Positions 1 to 10,044 of a stretch of DNA of 64,000 nt are shown piece by piece; positions within the stretch are counted from its first letter, which is position 1, and each line of letters starts with the position of its first letter. The stretch covers positions 372,001-436,000 of the forward strand of contig PVBG01000002.1 in the NCBI GenBank assembly GCA_002968845.1, written 5' to 3'. The translations under genes were made by a program, and so were the position numbers. The DNA comes from Neorhizobium tomejilense (lineage in GTDB: Bacteria; Pseudomonadota; Alphaproteobacteria; Rhizobiales; Rhizobiaceae). The notes under the pieces were generated by a model. That model worked only from the letters and a program-made list of their open reading frames with translations, ran no database searches and had not been told where the DNA came from.

Positions 1-358
1 CCGCCTCCGTCACCATGACCAGCTTTTCCTTGCCGCGGCGGCCGGATTTGATCAGCTTCAGGCGCTCGAGCTTCTTCAGCGCGTAGGTCACCACATGCGT
101 GTCCTCGATGTTGAGGACCAGTGCGATATCGGCGAGCGTCTTTGCCTTGTTGCGGCTGTTGATATTGTGCAGCACGAGGATATCGATCGGCGAGAGATCC
201 GGCACGCCGGCAGCCGACATGCACCGGACCATCCAGCGGCTGAATGCGTGGTTCAGCATGATCATGCCGAATTCGATCTCGGAGAGCGCCGGCAATGCGC
301 CGCTCGCCAGGTGCCCGGAGGATACGATCGGGCCGAATTCACTCTTTTCCGATGCCAT
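1..358 (-). CDS. Winged-helix (MarR-like) transcriptional regulator, 3' end cut by window edge
   Basis: Reading leftward from ATG at 358 gives about 119 residues before the window ends. The start has a good ribosome site (GGGAGG, about 7 nt upstream). The visible protein has a helical N-terminus (EIEFGMIMLNHAFSRWM) and then a MarR-like winged helix: LSPIDILVLHNI, the recognition region TLADIALVLNIEDTHVVTYA, and a wing rich in Arg/Lys (IKSGRRGKEKLVMV). It probably represses or activates the TRAP/5-oxoprolinase genes next to it. It is the last gene of the leftward dctQ-dctM-dctP series, 56 nt after dctP. The family assignment rests on fold-like motifs only, and the effector domain may continue outside the window. 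Confidence 0.75.
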   Translation of the reverse strand, partial: MASEKSEFGPIVSSGHLASGALPALSEIEFGMIMLNHAFSRWMVRCMSAAGVPDLSPIDILVLHNINSRNKAKTLADIALVLNIEDTHVVTYALKKLERLKLIKSGRRGKEKLVMVTEA

Positions 359-380
359 GATTTTTCCTCCCGGGACGAGT

Positions 381-406
381 GCGCCGCAGGCGGATGCCTG
401 CGGCGC
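381..406. terminator. Strong hairpin between dctP and the regulator gene
   Basis: Perfect 11-bp inverted repeat (GCGCCGCAGGC, 4-nt loop, GCCTGCGGCGC). No T-run follows on the minus strand, so it is more likely a stabilising or processing hairpin at the 3' end of dctP mRNA, or a partial terminator lowering expression of the regulator, than a full intrinsic terminator. Confidence 0.55.
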
Positions 407-414
407 CCCTCAAA

Positions 415-1404
415 TCACATCTTCTTGTAGGCGTCCAGAATGGCGGCGCCATCAGCGCCGGCCTTCTTCGACCAATCCTCGGTCAGCTTGGCGCCGACAT
501 CGGCCAGACCCTTCTTGAGATCGGCGCTCGGTTCGAGAACCTTCATGCCGTTTTTCTTGAGGGTTTCCATGTAGGCGGCGGTCTTTTCGGCACCGAGCGC
601 CCAGCCGCGGGTCTCTGCGGCAGCCGCCGCATCGGTGACGGCCTTCTGGACAGCCGGGTCGAGCGCTGCGAAGGCGGCCTTGTTGACGAAGATGACGTTC
701 TTCGGGATCCAGGCCTGGGTGTCGTAATAGTGGGTGAGCGATTCCCAGATCTTGCTGTCGACGCCGGTGGCGCTCGAGGTCATCAGGCCATCGATGACGC
801 CGGTTGCCAGCGCCTGCGGCAGTTCGGCCGCCTGGACCGTGACCGGCTGGGCACCGACGAGATCGGCGATGCGCGACGTGCCGACGTTGTAGGCGCGCCA
901 TTTCAGGCCCTTGAGATCCGCCGTGCTGTTGACGTCCTTCTTGGTGAAGATGCCCTGCGGCGGCCACGGAGTCGCATAGAGGAGCTTGAGACCCTGGGCG
1001 TCGAGCGCCTTTTCGATTGCAGGCTTGGAGGCGGCATAGAGCTTCTTCGATGCGTCGAAGCTGGTCGCCAGGAACGGCACGACGTCGATGCCGAAGACCG
1101 GGTTTTCATTTTCGTGCAGCGAGATCAGCACTTCGCCGGCCTGTGCCTGTCCGGTCTGGACGGCGCGCTTGATGTCCGGCGCCTTGAAGAGCGAAGCGTT
1201 GGGATGGATGGTGATCTTGAGAGCGCCCTTGCTGGCGGCATCCACGTCCGAGGCAAACTGGCTCAGGTTCTGGACATGATAATTGGCCGGCGGATAGGCC
1301 GACGGAAGGACCCAGGCGGTCTGGGCGAAGGCCGCGCCGCTGGCGGCGAGCAGCGCTGCGCCCGCAAGGCCGGTGCGCACGAGATTGGAAAGCAAGCTTT
1401 TCAT
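415..1404 (-). CDS. dctP: TRAP transporter substrate-binding protein (DctP family)
   Basis: Periplasmic solute receptor of a TRAP transporter, 329 residues, the usual family length. The first 27 residues form a Sec signal peptide (MKSLLSNLVRTGLAGAALLA, then ASGAAFA before Q28). The mature part has the DctP landmarks: a LKGLKWRAYN segment carrying the arginine that normally binds a carboxylate, and PQALATGVIDGLMTS. I chose ATG 1404 over the ATG 21 nt upstream because it begins the signal peptide directly and follows a GGGGA ribosome site. It lies 26 nt after dctM on the same mRNA. The substrate is unknown; the divergent 5-oxoprolinase suggests pyroglutamate or a similar cyclic amide carboxylate (inference). 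Confidence 0.9.
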   Translation of the reverse strand: MKSLLSNLVRTGLAGAALLAASGAAFAQTAWVLPSAYPPANYHVQNLSQFASDVDAASKGALKITIHPNASLFKAPDIKRAVQTGQAQAGEVLISLHENENPVFGIDVVPFLATSFDASKKLYAASKPAIEKALDAQGLKLLYATPWPPQGIFTKKDVNSTADLKGLKWRAYNVGTSRIADLVGAQPVTVQAAELPQALATGVIDGLMTSSATGVDSKIWESLTHYYDTQAWIPKNVIFVNKAAFAALDPAVQKAVTDAAAAAETRGWALGAEKTAAYMETLKKNGMKVLEPSADLKKGLADVGAKLTEDWSKKAGADGAAILDAYKKM

Positions 1405-1430
1405 ATCAGTCCCCTTTTTTGTCACTGTGG

Positions 1431-2744
1431 TTAGCCCGGGAATGCCATTTTCGGCAGAACCATCACGATTTCCGGGAAGACCGTGATGATGGCGACAGTC
1501 GCCACAAGCAGGAAGAAGAATGGCAGCGAGGCGCGGGCAACGGTCAGGCTGTCGCGACCGCTCATCGTCTGCAGCACGAAGAGATTGAAGCCCACCGGCG
1601 GCGAGACTTCCGCCATCTCGACGATCAACACCAGGAAGATGCCGAACCAGACGAGGTCGAAACCGGCCTGCTGGACCATCGGCAACACCACGATCGTGGT
1701 CAGCACGATCATCGACAGCCCGTCAAGTGCTGCCCCGAGCAGGATATACATCACCGTCAGCACCGCGATAAGCGCATAGGGGCTGAGATTGAAGCTGTCG
1801 ACCCAGGCGGCAAGCGCGTTCGGAATACCGGTATAACCCATGGCGATCGACATGAAGCCGGCGCCGGTCAGGATCAGCATGATCATGCAGGTAAGCCGGG
1901 TCGCCCCCATGACGCTATCCCAGAAGGCTTTCATCGTCAGTGTCCGCGACCAGGCGGCGATGGCAAGCGAACCGAGCACGCCCCAGGCTGCGCATTCCGT
2001 CGCCGTCGCCCAGCCGAGAATGAGGGTCGCGAAGACGAGTACGATGAGCAGCGTGACGGGAATGAGGTTGGCCGATTCCTTGAGCTTCTCCATGAAGCTC
2101 ATCTTCGGCGGTGCGGGCGGCTGCTTGTCCGGGTTCAGAAGCGACCAAATGATGATGTAGCCGGAATAAAGCACCATGACGATGATGCTCGGCAGGAAGC
2201 CGGCGAGGAAGATCTGGATGATCGAGACATTCGCCGCCACAGCATAAACGACCATGGTGATCGACGGCGGGATGAGGATGCCGAGCGTGCCGGCGCCGGC
2301 GAGAGAACCGAGGCTGACCATCTCGTCGTAACCGCGCTTCTTCAATTCCGGCAGGGCGATCTTGGCGATCATGGCGGTGGTGGCGGCCGACGAGCCCGAG
2401 ATCGAGCCGAACAGGCCGCAGCCGAGCACGTTGACATGCATGAGGCGGCCGGGCAGCCAGCCGAGCCAGGGGGCCAGGCCGCGGAACATCTCTTCCGAAA
2501 GCCGTGTCCTGAACAGGATTTCTCCCATCCAGACGAACAGAGGCAGGGCCGCGAGCGACCAGGATGCGCCGCCGCTCCAGGAATTGGTGGCAAGCACGGC
2601 GCCGATGGGAATACCGGGAACGAAGAGCATGGCGATAAAGCCGCAGATCAGCAGCGAAATGCCGATCCACACCCCGCCGGCCAGCAGCGCCAGAAGGGCG
2701 ACAAGAACGACGCCGGCGATTTCAACGAGTTCGATCGTGCTCAT
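1431..2744 (-). CDS. dctM: TRAP transporter large permease (DctM family)
   Basis: Large membrane subunit of the TRAP transporter, 437 residues, made of about a dozen hydrophobic segments. It drives ion-coupled import of the ligand delivered by the binding protein. Family landmarks are the GSISGSSAATTAMIAKIALP loop followed by ELKKRGY (about 115-140), then GTLGILIPPSITMVVY, and a second-half repeat near EVSPPVGFNLFV. It begins 3 nt after the dctQ stop codon, so the two are translationally linked. It is complete, with no disruption. Confidence 0.93.
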   Translation of the reverse strand: MSTIELVEIAGVVLVALLALLAGGVWIGISLLICGFIAMLFVPGIPIGAVLATNSWSGGASWSLAALPLFVWMGEILFRTRLSEEMFRGLAPWLGWLPGRLMHVNVLGCGLFGSISGSSAATTAMIAKIALPELKKRGYDEMVSLGSLAGAGTLGILIPPSITMVVYAVAANVSIIQIFLAGFLPSIIVMVLYSGYIIIWSLLNPDKQPPAPPKMSFMEKLKESANLIPVTLLIVLVFATLILGWATATECAAWGVLGSLAIAAWSRTLTMKAFWDSVMGATRLTCMIMLILTGAGFMSIAMGYTGIPNALAAWVDSFNLSPYALIAVLTVMYILLGAALDGLSMIVLTTIVVLPMVQQAGFDLVWFGIFLVLIVEMAEVSPPVGFNLFVLQTMSGRDSLTVARASLPFFFLLVATVAIITVFPEIVMVLPKMAFPG

Positions 2745-2747
2745 GGA

Positions 2748-3332
2748 TCACGCCCCGCTCTGCATGGCGCGCTCGATGACTTCCTCGGCCGTTTGCGGCT
2801 CCGGTTTCTCATAGCGCGGCGAGCCGCCGAAAAGGACATGGAGGAGTTCATCGACAAAGGCGATCGCGAGGATGATCAGGCCGCCGCAGAAGCCGAGCTG
2901 CGGGATCCACAAGGGCACTGCGATGACGCCCTGCGACAGGTCGTTGAACTGCCAGGAAGTCTTCGTCATGTCATAGGCGAACCAGGCGAAATAAACCGCG
3001 GCGGCAGTGCCCGTGGCCAAGGCAACAATTTCGATGACCTGCCGCAGACGGCCCTTGAAACGCTCGATCAGCAATCCGACACGGATCATCTCGCCGGAGC
3101 GGAACGTGTGGGCGAGGCCGAGGAAGGCGCTTGCGGCCATGCACCAGGAGGCGAAGTCGTCACCGGACGGCACGTCGATATCGAGCGGGCGCCCGGCCGA
3201 GAGCCCCAGCATGATCAGGAAAATGGCGACCAGAAAAAGCCCGGCGAGATAGCCGGAAAACAGATAAAGTCCATCCAGCACCTTCCGGAGCCAATCCGGG
3301 AATATGCTGTGGCGGGGATCAACGGAGGACAT
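2748..3332 (-). CDS. dctQ: TRAP transporter small permease (DctQ family)
   Basis: Small membrane subunit, 194 residues, with four hydrophobic segments (about 23-45, 60-80, 103-125 and 143-168) and the typical short charged loops. It pairs with DctM in the membrane. A GGAGGG ribosome site precedes ATG 3332. It is the first gene of the leftward operon dctQ-dctM-dctP-regulator; its promoter lies in the 203-nt gap shared with the rightward 5-oxoprolinase gene. Confidence 0.9.
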   Translation of the reverse strand: MSSVDPRHSIFPDWLRKVLDGLYLFSGYLAGLFLVAIFLIMLGLSAGRPLDIDVPSGDDFASWCMAASAFLGLAHTFRSGEMIRVGLLIERFKGRLRQVIEIVALATGTAAAVYFAWFAYDMTKTSWQFNDLSQGVIAVPLWIPQLGFCGGLIILAIAFVDELLHVLFGGSPRYEKPEPQTAEEVIERAMQSGA

Positions 3333-3461
3333 GGATGGCCCTCCCGTTACAGGATCTCGAAAACGGCATGGTCGGCTCCCCTCGGTTGCCGGTTATACGG
3401 GTGGAGCTCTTGGCGGCTTCCTGCCCGTTCAGCAAGCATGATGCTTCAATGTGCATTTTCC

Positions 3462-3503
3462 TGTCAACTAATCATTGACGTTTTATCGACGAAATGTTTT
3501 CGT
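3462..3503. promoter_or_regulatory. Divergent promoter region with two candidate operators
   Basis: The gap between dctQ and the 5-oxoprolinase gene holds two inverted repeats. The first is TGTCAA, 7 nt, TTGACG (3462-3480, one mismatch). The second is ACGAAA, TGT, TTTCGT (3489-3503, perfect). Size and position suit a dimeric winged-helix regulator such as the one encoded at 1-358. The first repeat also contains TTGAC/TTGACA hexamers that could act as -35 elements in either direction. Function is inferred. Confidence 0.5.
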
Positions 3504-3535
3504 TAAGGCACGCAATTTGATTTGAGGGGCGGAAC

Positions 3536-6500
3536 ATGACCGAGGCTAAGTGGGATTTCTGGATCGATCGCGGCGGCACGTTCACCGACATCGTCGGCCG
3601 AAAGCCGGATGGATCGCTCGTCGCCCATAAGGTCCTGTCCGAAAATCCGGAAGCCTATCGCGACGCCGCCGTGCAGGGGATCCGCGAACTGCTCGGCGTG
3701 CCCGCCGGCGCCGCCATCCCCGCCGATGCGATCGGCGCTGTGAAGATGGGGACGACGGTCGCCACCAATGCGCTGCTGGAGCGCAAAGGCGAGCGCACGC
3801 TGCTCGTGACGACCCGCGGCTTCCGGGACGCGCTGGCGATCGGCTATCAGGCCCGCGCCGACATCTTTGCCAAGCAGATCATCAAGCCGGAGCTGCTTTA
3901 CAAGCACGTGGTCGAGGTGGACGAGCGGGTCCGCGCCGACGGCACGATCGAGGCCGCGCCGGACGAAAAGACGATCCGCGGTCAGTTGCAGGAGCAGTAT
4001 GACGCGGGCTTCCGCGCCGTCGCGATCGTCCTGATGCATGCCTATCGCTTCCCGGCGCATGAGCAGCTGATTGCGCATATCGCACGGGACATCGGCTTTA
4101 CCCAGGTTTCCGTCAGCCACGAGGTCTCGCCGCTGATCAAGCTGGTCGGTCGCGGCGACACGACTGTGGTCGACGCCTATCTGTCGCCGATCCTGCGCCG
4201 CTACGTGGAGCAGGTTGCCGGCGAGCTCGGGACCGGGCTCGACGTCGCCGACAGTCAGGGCGCGCAGCTGATGTTCATGCAGTCCTCGGGCGGATTGACA
4301 GCGGCACGGCTGTTCCAGGGCAAGGATGCAATCCTCTCGGGGCCTGCCGGCGGCGTGGTCGGCGCGGTCGAGACTTCGCGCTTGGCGGGCTTCAACCGGA
4401 TGATCGGCTTCGACATGGGCGGCACGTCGACCGACGTTTCCCATTATGATGGCGAGCTGGAGCGTTCGTTCGAAACCGAGGTGGCGGGCGTGCGCATGCG
4501 CGCGCCGATGATGTCGATCCACACGGTTGCTGCCGGCGGCGGTTCGATCCTGCATTTCGAGAATGGCCGTTTTCGCGTCGGCCCGGATTCGGCTGGCGCC
4601 AATCCCGGTCCGAAGGCCTATCGCCGCGGCGGACCGCTGACCGTGACAGACGCCAACGTCATGCTCGGCAAGCTCTCGCCAAAACTCTTTCCCGCGATCT
4701 TCGGACCCAACCGCGACCAGCCGCTCGATGCGGATGCCGTGCGCGCCGCCTTCGAGGACATGGCCAAGGTGATCGGCGACGGCCGTTCGCCGGAAGAAGT
4801 GGCCGACGGTTTCCTGGCCATCGCCGTCGAGAACATGGCGAATGCGGTCAAGAAGATCAGCGTCCAGCGCGGCTACGACGTCACCCATTACGTGCTGACC
4901 TGCTTCGGCGGCGCCGGCGGCCAGCATGCCTGCCTGACGGCCGACGCGCTCGGCATATCGACGGTGATGATCCATCCGTTCTCGGGCATCCTTTCCGCCT
5001 ATGGAATGGGACTTGCGGATATTCGCGCCAGTCGCCAGCGCACGGTATCGCAAGAGCTTGCGGCCGCGCTGGGAACTCTTCAGCCTATCCGTGACGACCT
5101 GACTGCCAGCGTGCTGGAAGAAATGGCGTCGCAGGGCGTGACCGCATCCGGAACCGAGGTGCTGCACCGCGCTCATCTGCGCTATCAGGGCACCGACACG
5201 ACACTGCCCGTAACTCTCGCCGATGCGGCAGAGATGACGCTTACCTTCGAGACGGCACACAAAAAGCAGTTCGGCTTCATCTTCGAAAACCGCGAGATTA
5301 TTTTCGAGGCCTATGAGGTCGAGGCGATCGGGGGCGGTGCCGATTCCGACGAACCTGAATTCGAATTGGACAATAGCGCGCCAAAGGCCGCCGAACAGAC
5401 ACAATTCTTCTCTGGCGGAGCTTGGCGGGAGGCGCCGGTCTACCGCCGCGCTGACATCAAGCCCGGCTCGCGTGCCCACGGCCCGTGCCTGATCGTCGAG
5501 CCGCACCAGACGATCGTCGTGGAGGACGGCTGGGCCTTCGAGATCACCAGGTTGAACCATGTCGTGCTGAAGCGCGTCGCCGAACTTTCGCGCGCCAAGC
5601 CGATCGGCACGCAGGCCGATCCGGTGTTGCTCGAAGTGTTCAACAACCTTTTCATGTCGATCGCCGAACAGATGGGCGTGACGCTGCAGAACACCGCGTC
5701 TTCGGTCAATATCAAGGAACGGCTGGATTTCTCCTGCGCCGTCTTCGATGCGGACGGCGCGCTGGTGGCCAACGCCCCGCATATGCCGGTGCATCTCGGC
5801 TCCATGGACAGATCGGTCGAAAGCGTCATCGCTCAGAACCAGGGCAGGATCCGCCCCGGCGACGTGTTTGCGCTGAACGCCCCCTATAACGGCGGCACCC
5901 ACCTGCCGGACATCACCGTCGTCACGCCGGTCTTCGATGCCGAGGGCCAGAACATCCTGTTTTACGTCGCCTCGCGCGGCCATCATGCCGATGTCGGCGG
6001 TACGGCGCCGGGTTCGATGACGCCGCTTGCGACCACCGTCGATGAAGAGGGCGTGCTGTTCGACAACGTGCTGCTCGTCGATCGCGGCCGGTTCGACGAG
6101 GCCGGCATCACCGATCTCCTCTCAAACCACCCCTACCCTGCCCGCAACGTCGCCCAGAACGTCGCCGACCTGCGCGCCCAGATCGCCGCCAATGAAAAGG
6201 GCGTGCACGAGATGCGCAAGATGATCGCGCAGTTCGGCCTGGAGGTGGTCCAGGCCTATATGGGCCATGTGCAAGACAATGCGGAAGAGAGCGTCCGCCG
6301 GGTCCTCGAGAAGCTCGGAAATTCCGAGTTCTCGTATCCGACCGACCAGGGCAGCGTGATCAATGTGAAAATCACCGTCGACAAGGCCAAGCGCGAGGCG
6401 ACTGTCGATTTCACCGGAACGAGCCCGCAAAAGAAGAACAATTTCAACGCGCCGGAACCGGTTACCCGGGCGGCGGTGCTCTATGTCTTCCGCGTCATGG

Positions 6501-7162
6501 TCGAAAGCTCCATTCCGATGAACGCGGGGTGCCTGCGGCCGATCCGCATCATCGTCCCGGAAGGATCGATGCTGAAGCCGCAATATCCGGCGGCGGTCGT
6601 CGCCGGCAACGTCGAGACCAGCCAGCATGTGACCAATGCGCTGTTCGGCGCGCTCGGCGCGATGGCGGCAAGCCAGGGCTCGATGAACAACCTTACATTC
6701 GGCAATGCGACCTACCAGTATTACGAGACGCTGTGCTCCGGCTCGCCGGCCGGCGTGTTCAACGACGGGACCGGTTTCGAAGGCACGGATGCGGTGCATG
6801 TGCACATGACCAATTCCCGCCTCACCGATCCGGAAATCCTGGAAACCCGTTATCCGGTGCTGCTCGAGGATTTCCACATCCGCGACGATTCCGGCGGCAG
6901 GGGCAGGTTCTCGGCCGGCAACGGGACGAAGCGCACCATCCGCTTCCTTGAGAAGATGGATTGCGCCATCCTTTCCTCGCACCGGACGATCAGGCCGCAC
7001 GGGCTTGCCGGCGGCGAAACCGGCGAGCTTGGCAAGACCACGGTGCGGCGCCTCGGCGGCACGCTCGAAGAGCTTGGCGGCTGCGCCCAGACGATCATCG
7101 AGGCGGGCGAAGCGGTGACCGTCCAGACGCCGACAGCCGGAGGCTATGGCAAAGCGGACTGA
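3536..7162 (+). CDS. 5-oxoprolinase / hydantoinase A-B fusion protein
   Basis: A single 1208-residue protein joins a HyuA half (about 1-680) and a HyuB half (about 690-1205), as in OPLAH-type 5-oxoprolinases, which use ATP to open 5-oxo-L-proline to L-glutamate. HyuA landmarks: [11 protein letters not shown] near residue 12, [16 protein letters not shown] near 83, [15 protein letters not shown] and [16 protein letters not shown] (phosphate and metal sites) around 275-310, and [10 protein letters not shown]. HyuB landmarks: [26 protein letters not shown], and a late [14 protein letters not shown]. It lies divergent from a TRAP transporter. N-methylhydantoinase or acetophenone-carboxylase-type activity is the alternative; the fused architecture favours oxoprolinase. 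Confidence 0.85.
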   Translation: MTEAKWDFWIDRGGTFTDIVGRKPDGSLVAHKVLSENPEAYRDAAVQGIRELLGVPAGAAIPADAIGAVKMGTTVATNALLERKGERTLLVTTRGFRDALAIGYQARADIFAKQIIKPELLYKHVVEVDERVRADGTIEAAPDEKTIRGQLQEQYDAGFRAVAIVLMHAYRFPAHEQLIAHIARDIGFTQVSVSHEVSPLIKLVGRGDTTVVDAYLSPILRRYVEQVAGELGTGLDVADSQGAQLMFMQSSGGLTAARLFQGKDAILSGPAGGVVGAVETSRLAGFNRMIGFDMGGTSTDVSHYDGELERSFETEVAGVRMRAPMMSIHTVAAGGGSILHFENGRFRVGPDSAGANPGPKAYRRGGPLTVTDANVMLGKLSPKLFPAIFGPNRDQPLDADAVRAAFEDMAKVIGDGRSPEEVADGFLAIAVENMANAVKKISVQRGYDVTHYVLTCFGGAGGQHACLTADALGISTVMIHPFSGILSAYGMGLADIRASRQRTVSQELAAALGTLQPIRDDLTASVLEEMASQGVTASGTEVLHRAHLRYQGTDTTLPVTLADAAEMTLTFETAHKKQFGFIFENREIIFEAYEVEAIGGGADSDEPEFELDNSAPKAAEQTQFFSGGAWREAPVYRRADIKPGSRAHGPCLIVEPHQTIVVEDGWAFEITRLNHVVLKRVAELSRAKPIGTQADPVLLEVFNNLFMSIAEQMGVTLQNTASSVNIKERLDFSCAVFDADGALVANAPHMPVHLGSMDRSVESVIAQNQGRIRPGDVFALNAPYNGGTHLPDITVVTPVFDAEGQNILFYVASRGHHADVGGTAPGSMTPLATTVDEEGVLFDNVLLVDRGRFDEAGITDLLSNHPYPARNVAQNVADLRAQIAANEKGVHEMRKMIAQFGLEVVQAYMGHVQDNAEESVRRVLEKLGNSEFSYPTDQGSVINVKITVDKAKREATVDFTGTSPQKKNNFNAPEPVTRAAVLYVFRVMVESSIPMNAGCLRPIRIIVPEGSMLKPQYPAAVVAGNVETSQHVTNALFGALGAMAASQGSMNNLTFGNATYQYYETLCSGSPAGVFNDGTGFEGTDAVHVHMTNSRLTDPEILETRYPVLLEDFHIRDDSGGRGRFSAGNGTKRTIRFLEKMDCAILSSHRTIRPHGLAGGETGELGKTTVRRLGGTLEELGGCAQTIIEAGEAVTVQTPTAGGYGKAD

Positions 7163-7181
7163 TCTGCCTTAACCGGGAGGC

Positions 7182-8390
7182 ATGACAAAGCAGATCGCGA
7201 TCATCGGTGGCGGCCCGGCAGGGCTGATGGCGGCGGAGGTTCTCTCCGCCGCCGGCCATTCCGTGACCGTCTACGAGGCGATGCCGACCTTCGGGCGAAA
7301 ATTCCTGCTCGCCGGCAAATCCGGGCTGAACATCACCCATTCGGAAGATTTTTCAAAGTTCACGGAGCGATTCGGAAGCGCCTCCGCGCGCCTGCGCCCT
7401 GCCCTCGAGGCATTCAGGCCGGACGACGTACGGGCCTGGGCGGCGGGTCTCGGCACGGAAACCTTCGTCGGGACGTCCGGACGCGTGTTTCCGAAAGCCA
7501 TGAAAGCCTCGCCGCTCTTGCGCGCCTGGCTGCGGCGGCTGGAGGCGCAGAGCGTGGCACTCAGGACACGGCATCGCTGGGTGGGATTTGCCGAAAACGG
7601 TTACCGGTTCGAAACGCCGGAAGGGCCGGTCACCGTCCGGCCAGATGCCGCTCTTATGGCACTGGGCGGCGCCAGCTGGCCGCGGCTTGGCTCGGATGCC
7701 GCCTGGGTGCCGTGGCTGAGCGCCAAGGGCGTTGAAGTCGCCGGCCTGCAGCCGGCCAATTGCGGTTTCGATGTCGCCTGGAGCGAGGCGTTTCGCGAGC
7801 GCTTCGCCGGCGAGCCGCTGAAATCTGTTTCGACCACGTCCGACGCCGGCACGTTCCAGGGCGAATTCGTGGTCTCGAAACACGGGATCGAGGGCAGCCT
7901 GGTCTATGCCCATTCCGCAGCGCTTCGGGACCGGCTTTTCTCGCAAGGCCAAGCTGCATTGACCGTCGATCTAGCGCCCGGCCGCACGCTGGAGCGACTT
8001 GGCCGCGACCTTGCCCGGCAGGATGCCAAGGCGAGTTTCTCCAACCGCCTGCGCAAGGGAGCAGCGCTGGAGGGCGTGAAGACCGCTCTGCTTCGCGAAC
8101 TTGTTCCGGATGCCAACCGCATGTCCCCGAAGGAACTGGCGGGGCTGATCAAAGCTCTGCAGATCCCGGTTCTCCGTCCGCGGCCGATTGCGGAAGCGAT
8201 CTCGTCCGCCGGCGGCATCGCCTGGAGCAATCTCGATGAGAACTACATGCTGAAGCCGCTTCCCGGCCTGTTTGCTGCCGGGGAAATGCTCGACTGGGAG
8301 GCGCCGACGGGCGGCTACCTGCTGACCGCCTGCCTTGCGACGGGCCGCTCTGCTGCCCGAGGCGTCGAGGCGTGGCTGGGCTCGCAATAG
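7182..8390 (+). CDS. NAD(P)/FAD-dependent flavoprotein of the BaiN/YhiN (TIGR03862-like) family
   Basis: 402 residues with an N-terminal Rossmann FAD site (IAIIGGGPAGLMAAEVL, residues 5-21) and a characteristic GRKFLLAGKSGLNITHSE segment at about 40-57. The C-terminus closes the FAD site with GLFAAGEMLDWEAPTGGYLL. These are marks of the HI0933/YhiN flavoproteins, whose physiological substrates are mostly unknown. It begins 19 nt after the oxoprolinase with a GGGAGG ribosome site, so it may be co-transcribed, though no pathway link is evident. Confidence 0.85.
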   Translation: MTKQIAIIGGGPAGLMAAEVLSAAGHSVTVYEAMPTFGRKFLLAGKSGLNITHSEDFSKFTERFGSASARLRPALEAFRPDDVRAWAAGLGTETFVGTSGRVFPKAMKASPLLRAWLRRLEAQSVALRTRHRWVGFAENGYRFETPEGPVTVRPDAALMALGGASWPRLGSDAAWVPWLSAKGVEVAGLQPANCGFDVAWSEAFRERFAGEPLKSVSTTSDAGTFQGEFVVSKHGIEGSLVYAHSAALRDRLFSQGQAALTVDLAPGRTLERLGRDLARQDAKASFSNRLRKGAALEGVKTALLRELVPDANRMSPKELAGLIKALQIPVLRPRPIAEAISSAGGIAWSNLDENYMLKPLPGLFAAGEMLDWEAPTGGYLLTACLATGRSAARGVEAWLGSQ

Positions 8391-8500
8391 GACTCGCTTC
8401 AGCGTTCGATTTGCGATTTCTTTCCTAGTTATCCGACATTGTCCTGGATCAACGCCTCGGGGCGTGATTCGCGCAGATTTACGCGGAGGAAAGGACCTCC

Positions 8501-9220
8501 ATGACCAGGGAAAGACGAAGACGCATTATCCGCAGGCGGCGGACCGTGACGGGTCTTGCGCTCGTTGCCGCGATTTCCTTCGTGGCGGGCATGACGGATG
8601 CGGTGGGGCTGCTGCTCTCGGGCGATTTCGTGTCCTTCATGACCGGCAACACGACCCGCGCGGCCATCTCCTTCGCCGACGGCGACTATAGCCATGCGAT
8701 CATCCTCTTCATCGCGCTCTGGGTCTTCATCCTCGGCAACGCGCTCGGCATCGTGCTTGCCTATACGGTCTCGGCGCGCCGCACCTTCGTCGTCCTGTCG
8801 GGCGTTTCACTCCTGCTGGCCGCGGCTTCCATCGTTCCCACGGCCGGTTATCCGCGGCTTCAATTCTATCTGATCGTGCTGTCGATGGGCATGATCAACG
8901 CGACGGTCGAACATATCGAAGGGCTGCCGATCGGTCTTACCTATGTGACCGGCGCCCTTTCCCGCTTCGGCCGGGGCATCGGCCGCTGGCTGATCGGCGA
9001 CCGCAACCCGACCGGTTGGCTGATCCAGACGGTTCCCTGGACCGGAATGGCGTGCGGCGCCGTCACCGGCGCTTTTTTGACGAAATATGCTGGCAGCCAT
9101 GCGCTCTGGATTGTTTCGGTTCTGGCCCTTGCGGTGGCATTGGCGACGGCGCTTCTGCCCCGCCCGCTGCACCTGCACTTCCAGCAGCCGATCGTCTCCG
9201 CCCGCCGCCGCCGCGCCTGA
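8501..9220 (+). CDS. YoaK (DUF1275) family membrane protein
   Basis: 239 residues with six likely membrane helices. The N-terminal part AAISFVAGMTDAVGLLLSGD followed by FVSFMTGNTTR is the signature of the DUF1275/YoaK family, small inner-membrane proteins of unknown function. The start is supported by GGAGGAAAGG just upstream of ATG 8501. The C-terminal tail is basic (SARRRRA). The 110-nt gap before it shows no clear terminator. Confidence 0.85.
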   Translation: MTRERRRRIIRRRRTVTGLALVAAISFVAGMTDAVGLLLSGDFVSFMTGNTTRAAISFADGDYSHAIILFIALWVFILGNALGIVLAYTVSARRTFVVLSGVSLLLAAASIVPTAGYPRLQFYLIVLSMGMINATVEHIEGLPIGLTYVTGALSRFGRGIGRWLIGDRNPTGWLIQTVPWTGMACGAVTGAFLTKYAGSHALWIVSVLALAVALATALLPRPLHLHFQQPIVSARRRRA

Positions 9221-9238
9221 TCGTTCCGAAAGTTTTTG

Positions 9239-10027
9239 ATGTTCCTGCTTTCCAAGCTCTTCTGGGTGTTTGCCCAGCCTCTCTCGATTGCTTTCCTGCT
9301 CGCGGCTCTCGCCACATTTCTCGTCTTCGTTGGCTGGCGCAGGTTCGGCGGGTTAGCCGCATTCCTAACCGCGCTGGTGCTGTTCCTGACGCTTTTCACC
9401 ACGACAGGCACGGTGGCGCTGCAGGTGCTGGAAGATCGCTTTCCGAAGGCTGCCCAGGAGCCACAGGCGGTTTCCTGCATGATCGTGCTCGGCGGCGTGC
9501 TGGAAAACGAGGTGACGACCGTGCGCGGCGGCATCGAGCTCAATCAGGCGGCCGACCGGTTCGTGGAGGCTCTGCGGCTCGCCCGCAATCATCCGCAAGC
9601 ACGCATTCTGATTTCCGGCGGAGACGGTTCGATCAGCGGCACCTACGAAAGCGAAGCACAGGCTTCGGAACGGTTCTTCTCCGCCTTCGGCATCCCGGCC
9701 GATCGCTTGGTGAAGGAGAACGCGTCCCGCACGACCTATGAGAATACGGTGAATACGGCTGGGCTTCTCAAGGCTCAGGGGCTCGATAACTGCCTGCTGA
9801 TCACCTCCGCCTTCCACATGCCGCGCTCGATGGGGCTGTTTCGGGCGGCCGGGATCACGGTCACGCCGTGGCCGGTCGATTACCGCACCAGCGGCATCGT
9901 CCGCCTGTCGCTGGATTTCACCCAGCCGGCGCTGAATGCGCAGCTGACGACGACTGCCGCCCGCGAATGGATGAGTCTGACCGCCTATTACCTCAGCGGG
10001 CGGATCGGCGGGATCTTCCCGGGATGA
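9239..10027 (+). CDS. YdcF/ElyC family (DUF218) membrane-anchored protein
   Basis: 262 residues. Two hydrophobic segments at the N-terminus (about 5-25 and 30-55) are followed by a DUF218 domain: CMIVLGGVLENE, RFVEALRLARNHPQARILIS plus GGDG, then SRTTYENTVNT and LLITSAFHMPRSMGLF. Such proteins face the periplasm; relatives affect cell-envelope polysaccharide homeostasis (ElyC, SanA). ATG 9239 is preferred to an adjacent TTG at 9236. It follows the DUF1275 gene by 18 nt and converges on the small secreted protein gene. Confidence 0.85.
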   Translation: MFLLSKLFWVFAQPLSIAFLLAALATFLVFVGWRRFGGLAAFLTALVLFLTLFTTTGTVALQVLEDRFPKAAQEPQAVSCMIVLGGVLENEVTTVRGGIELNQAADRFVEALRLARNHPQARILISGGDGSISGTYESEAQASERFFSAFGIPADRLVKENASRTTYENTVNTAGLLKAQGLDNCLLITSAFHMPRSMGLFRAAGITVTPWPVDYRTSGIVRLSLDFTQPALNAQLTTTAAREWMSLTAYYLSGRIGGIFPG

Positions 10028-10044
10028 GCCATCTCCGGGCTCTT

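Noticed and set aside
1419..3506. Long open frame (695 codons) on the plus strand over the TRAP permease genes
   Set aside because: It is antisense to dctQ-dctM, very rich in His/Arg/Asp/Glu as GC-rich shadow frames are, and has no family features; the minus-strand proteins are clear.
3503..5986. 827-codon open frame on the minus strand under the oxoprolinase gene
   Set aside because: Shadow of a highly conserved HyuA gene in GC-rich DNA; composition is typical of antisense frames and there is no ribosome site or domain.
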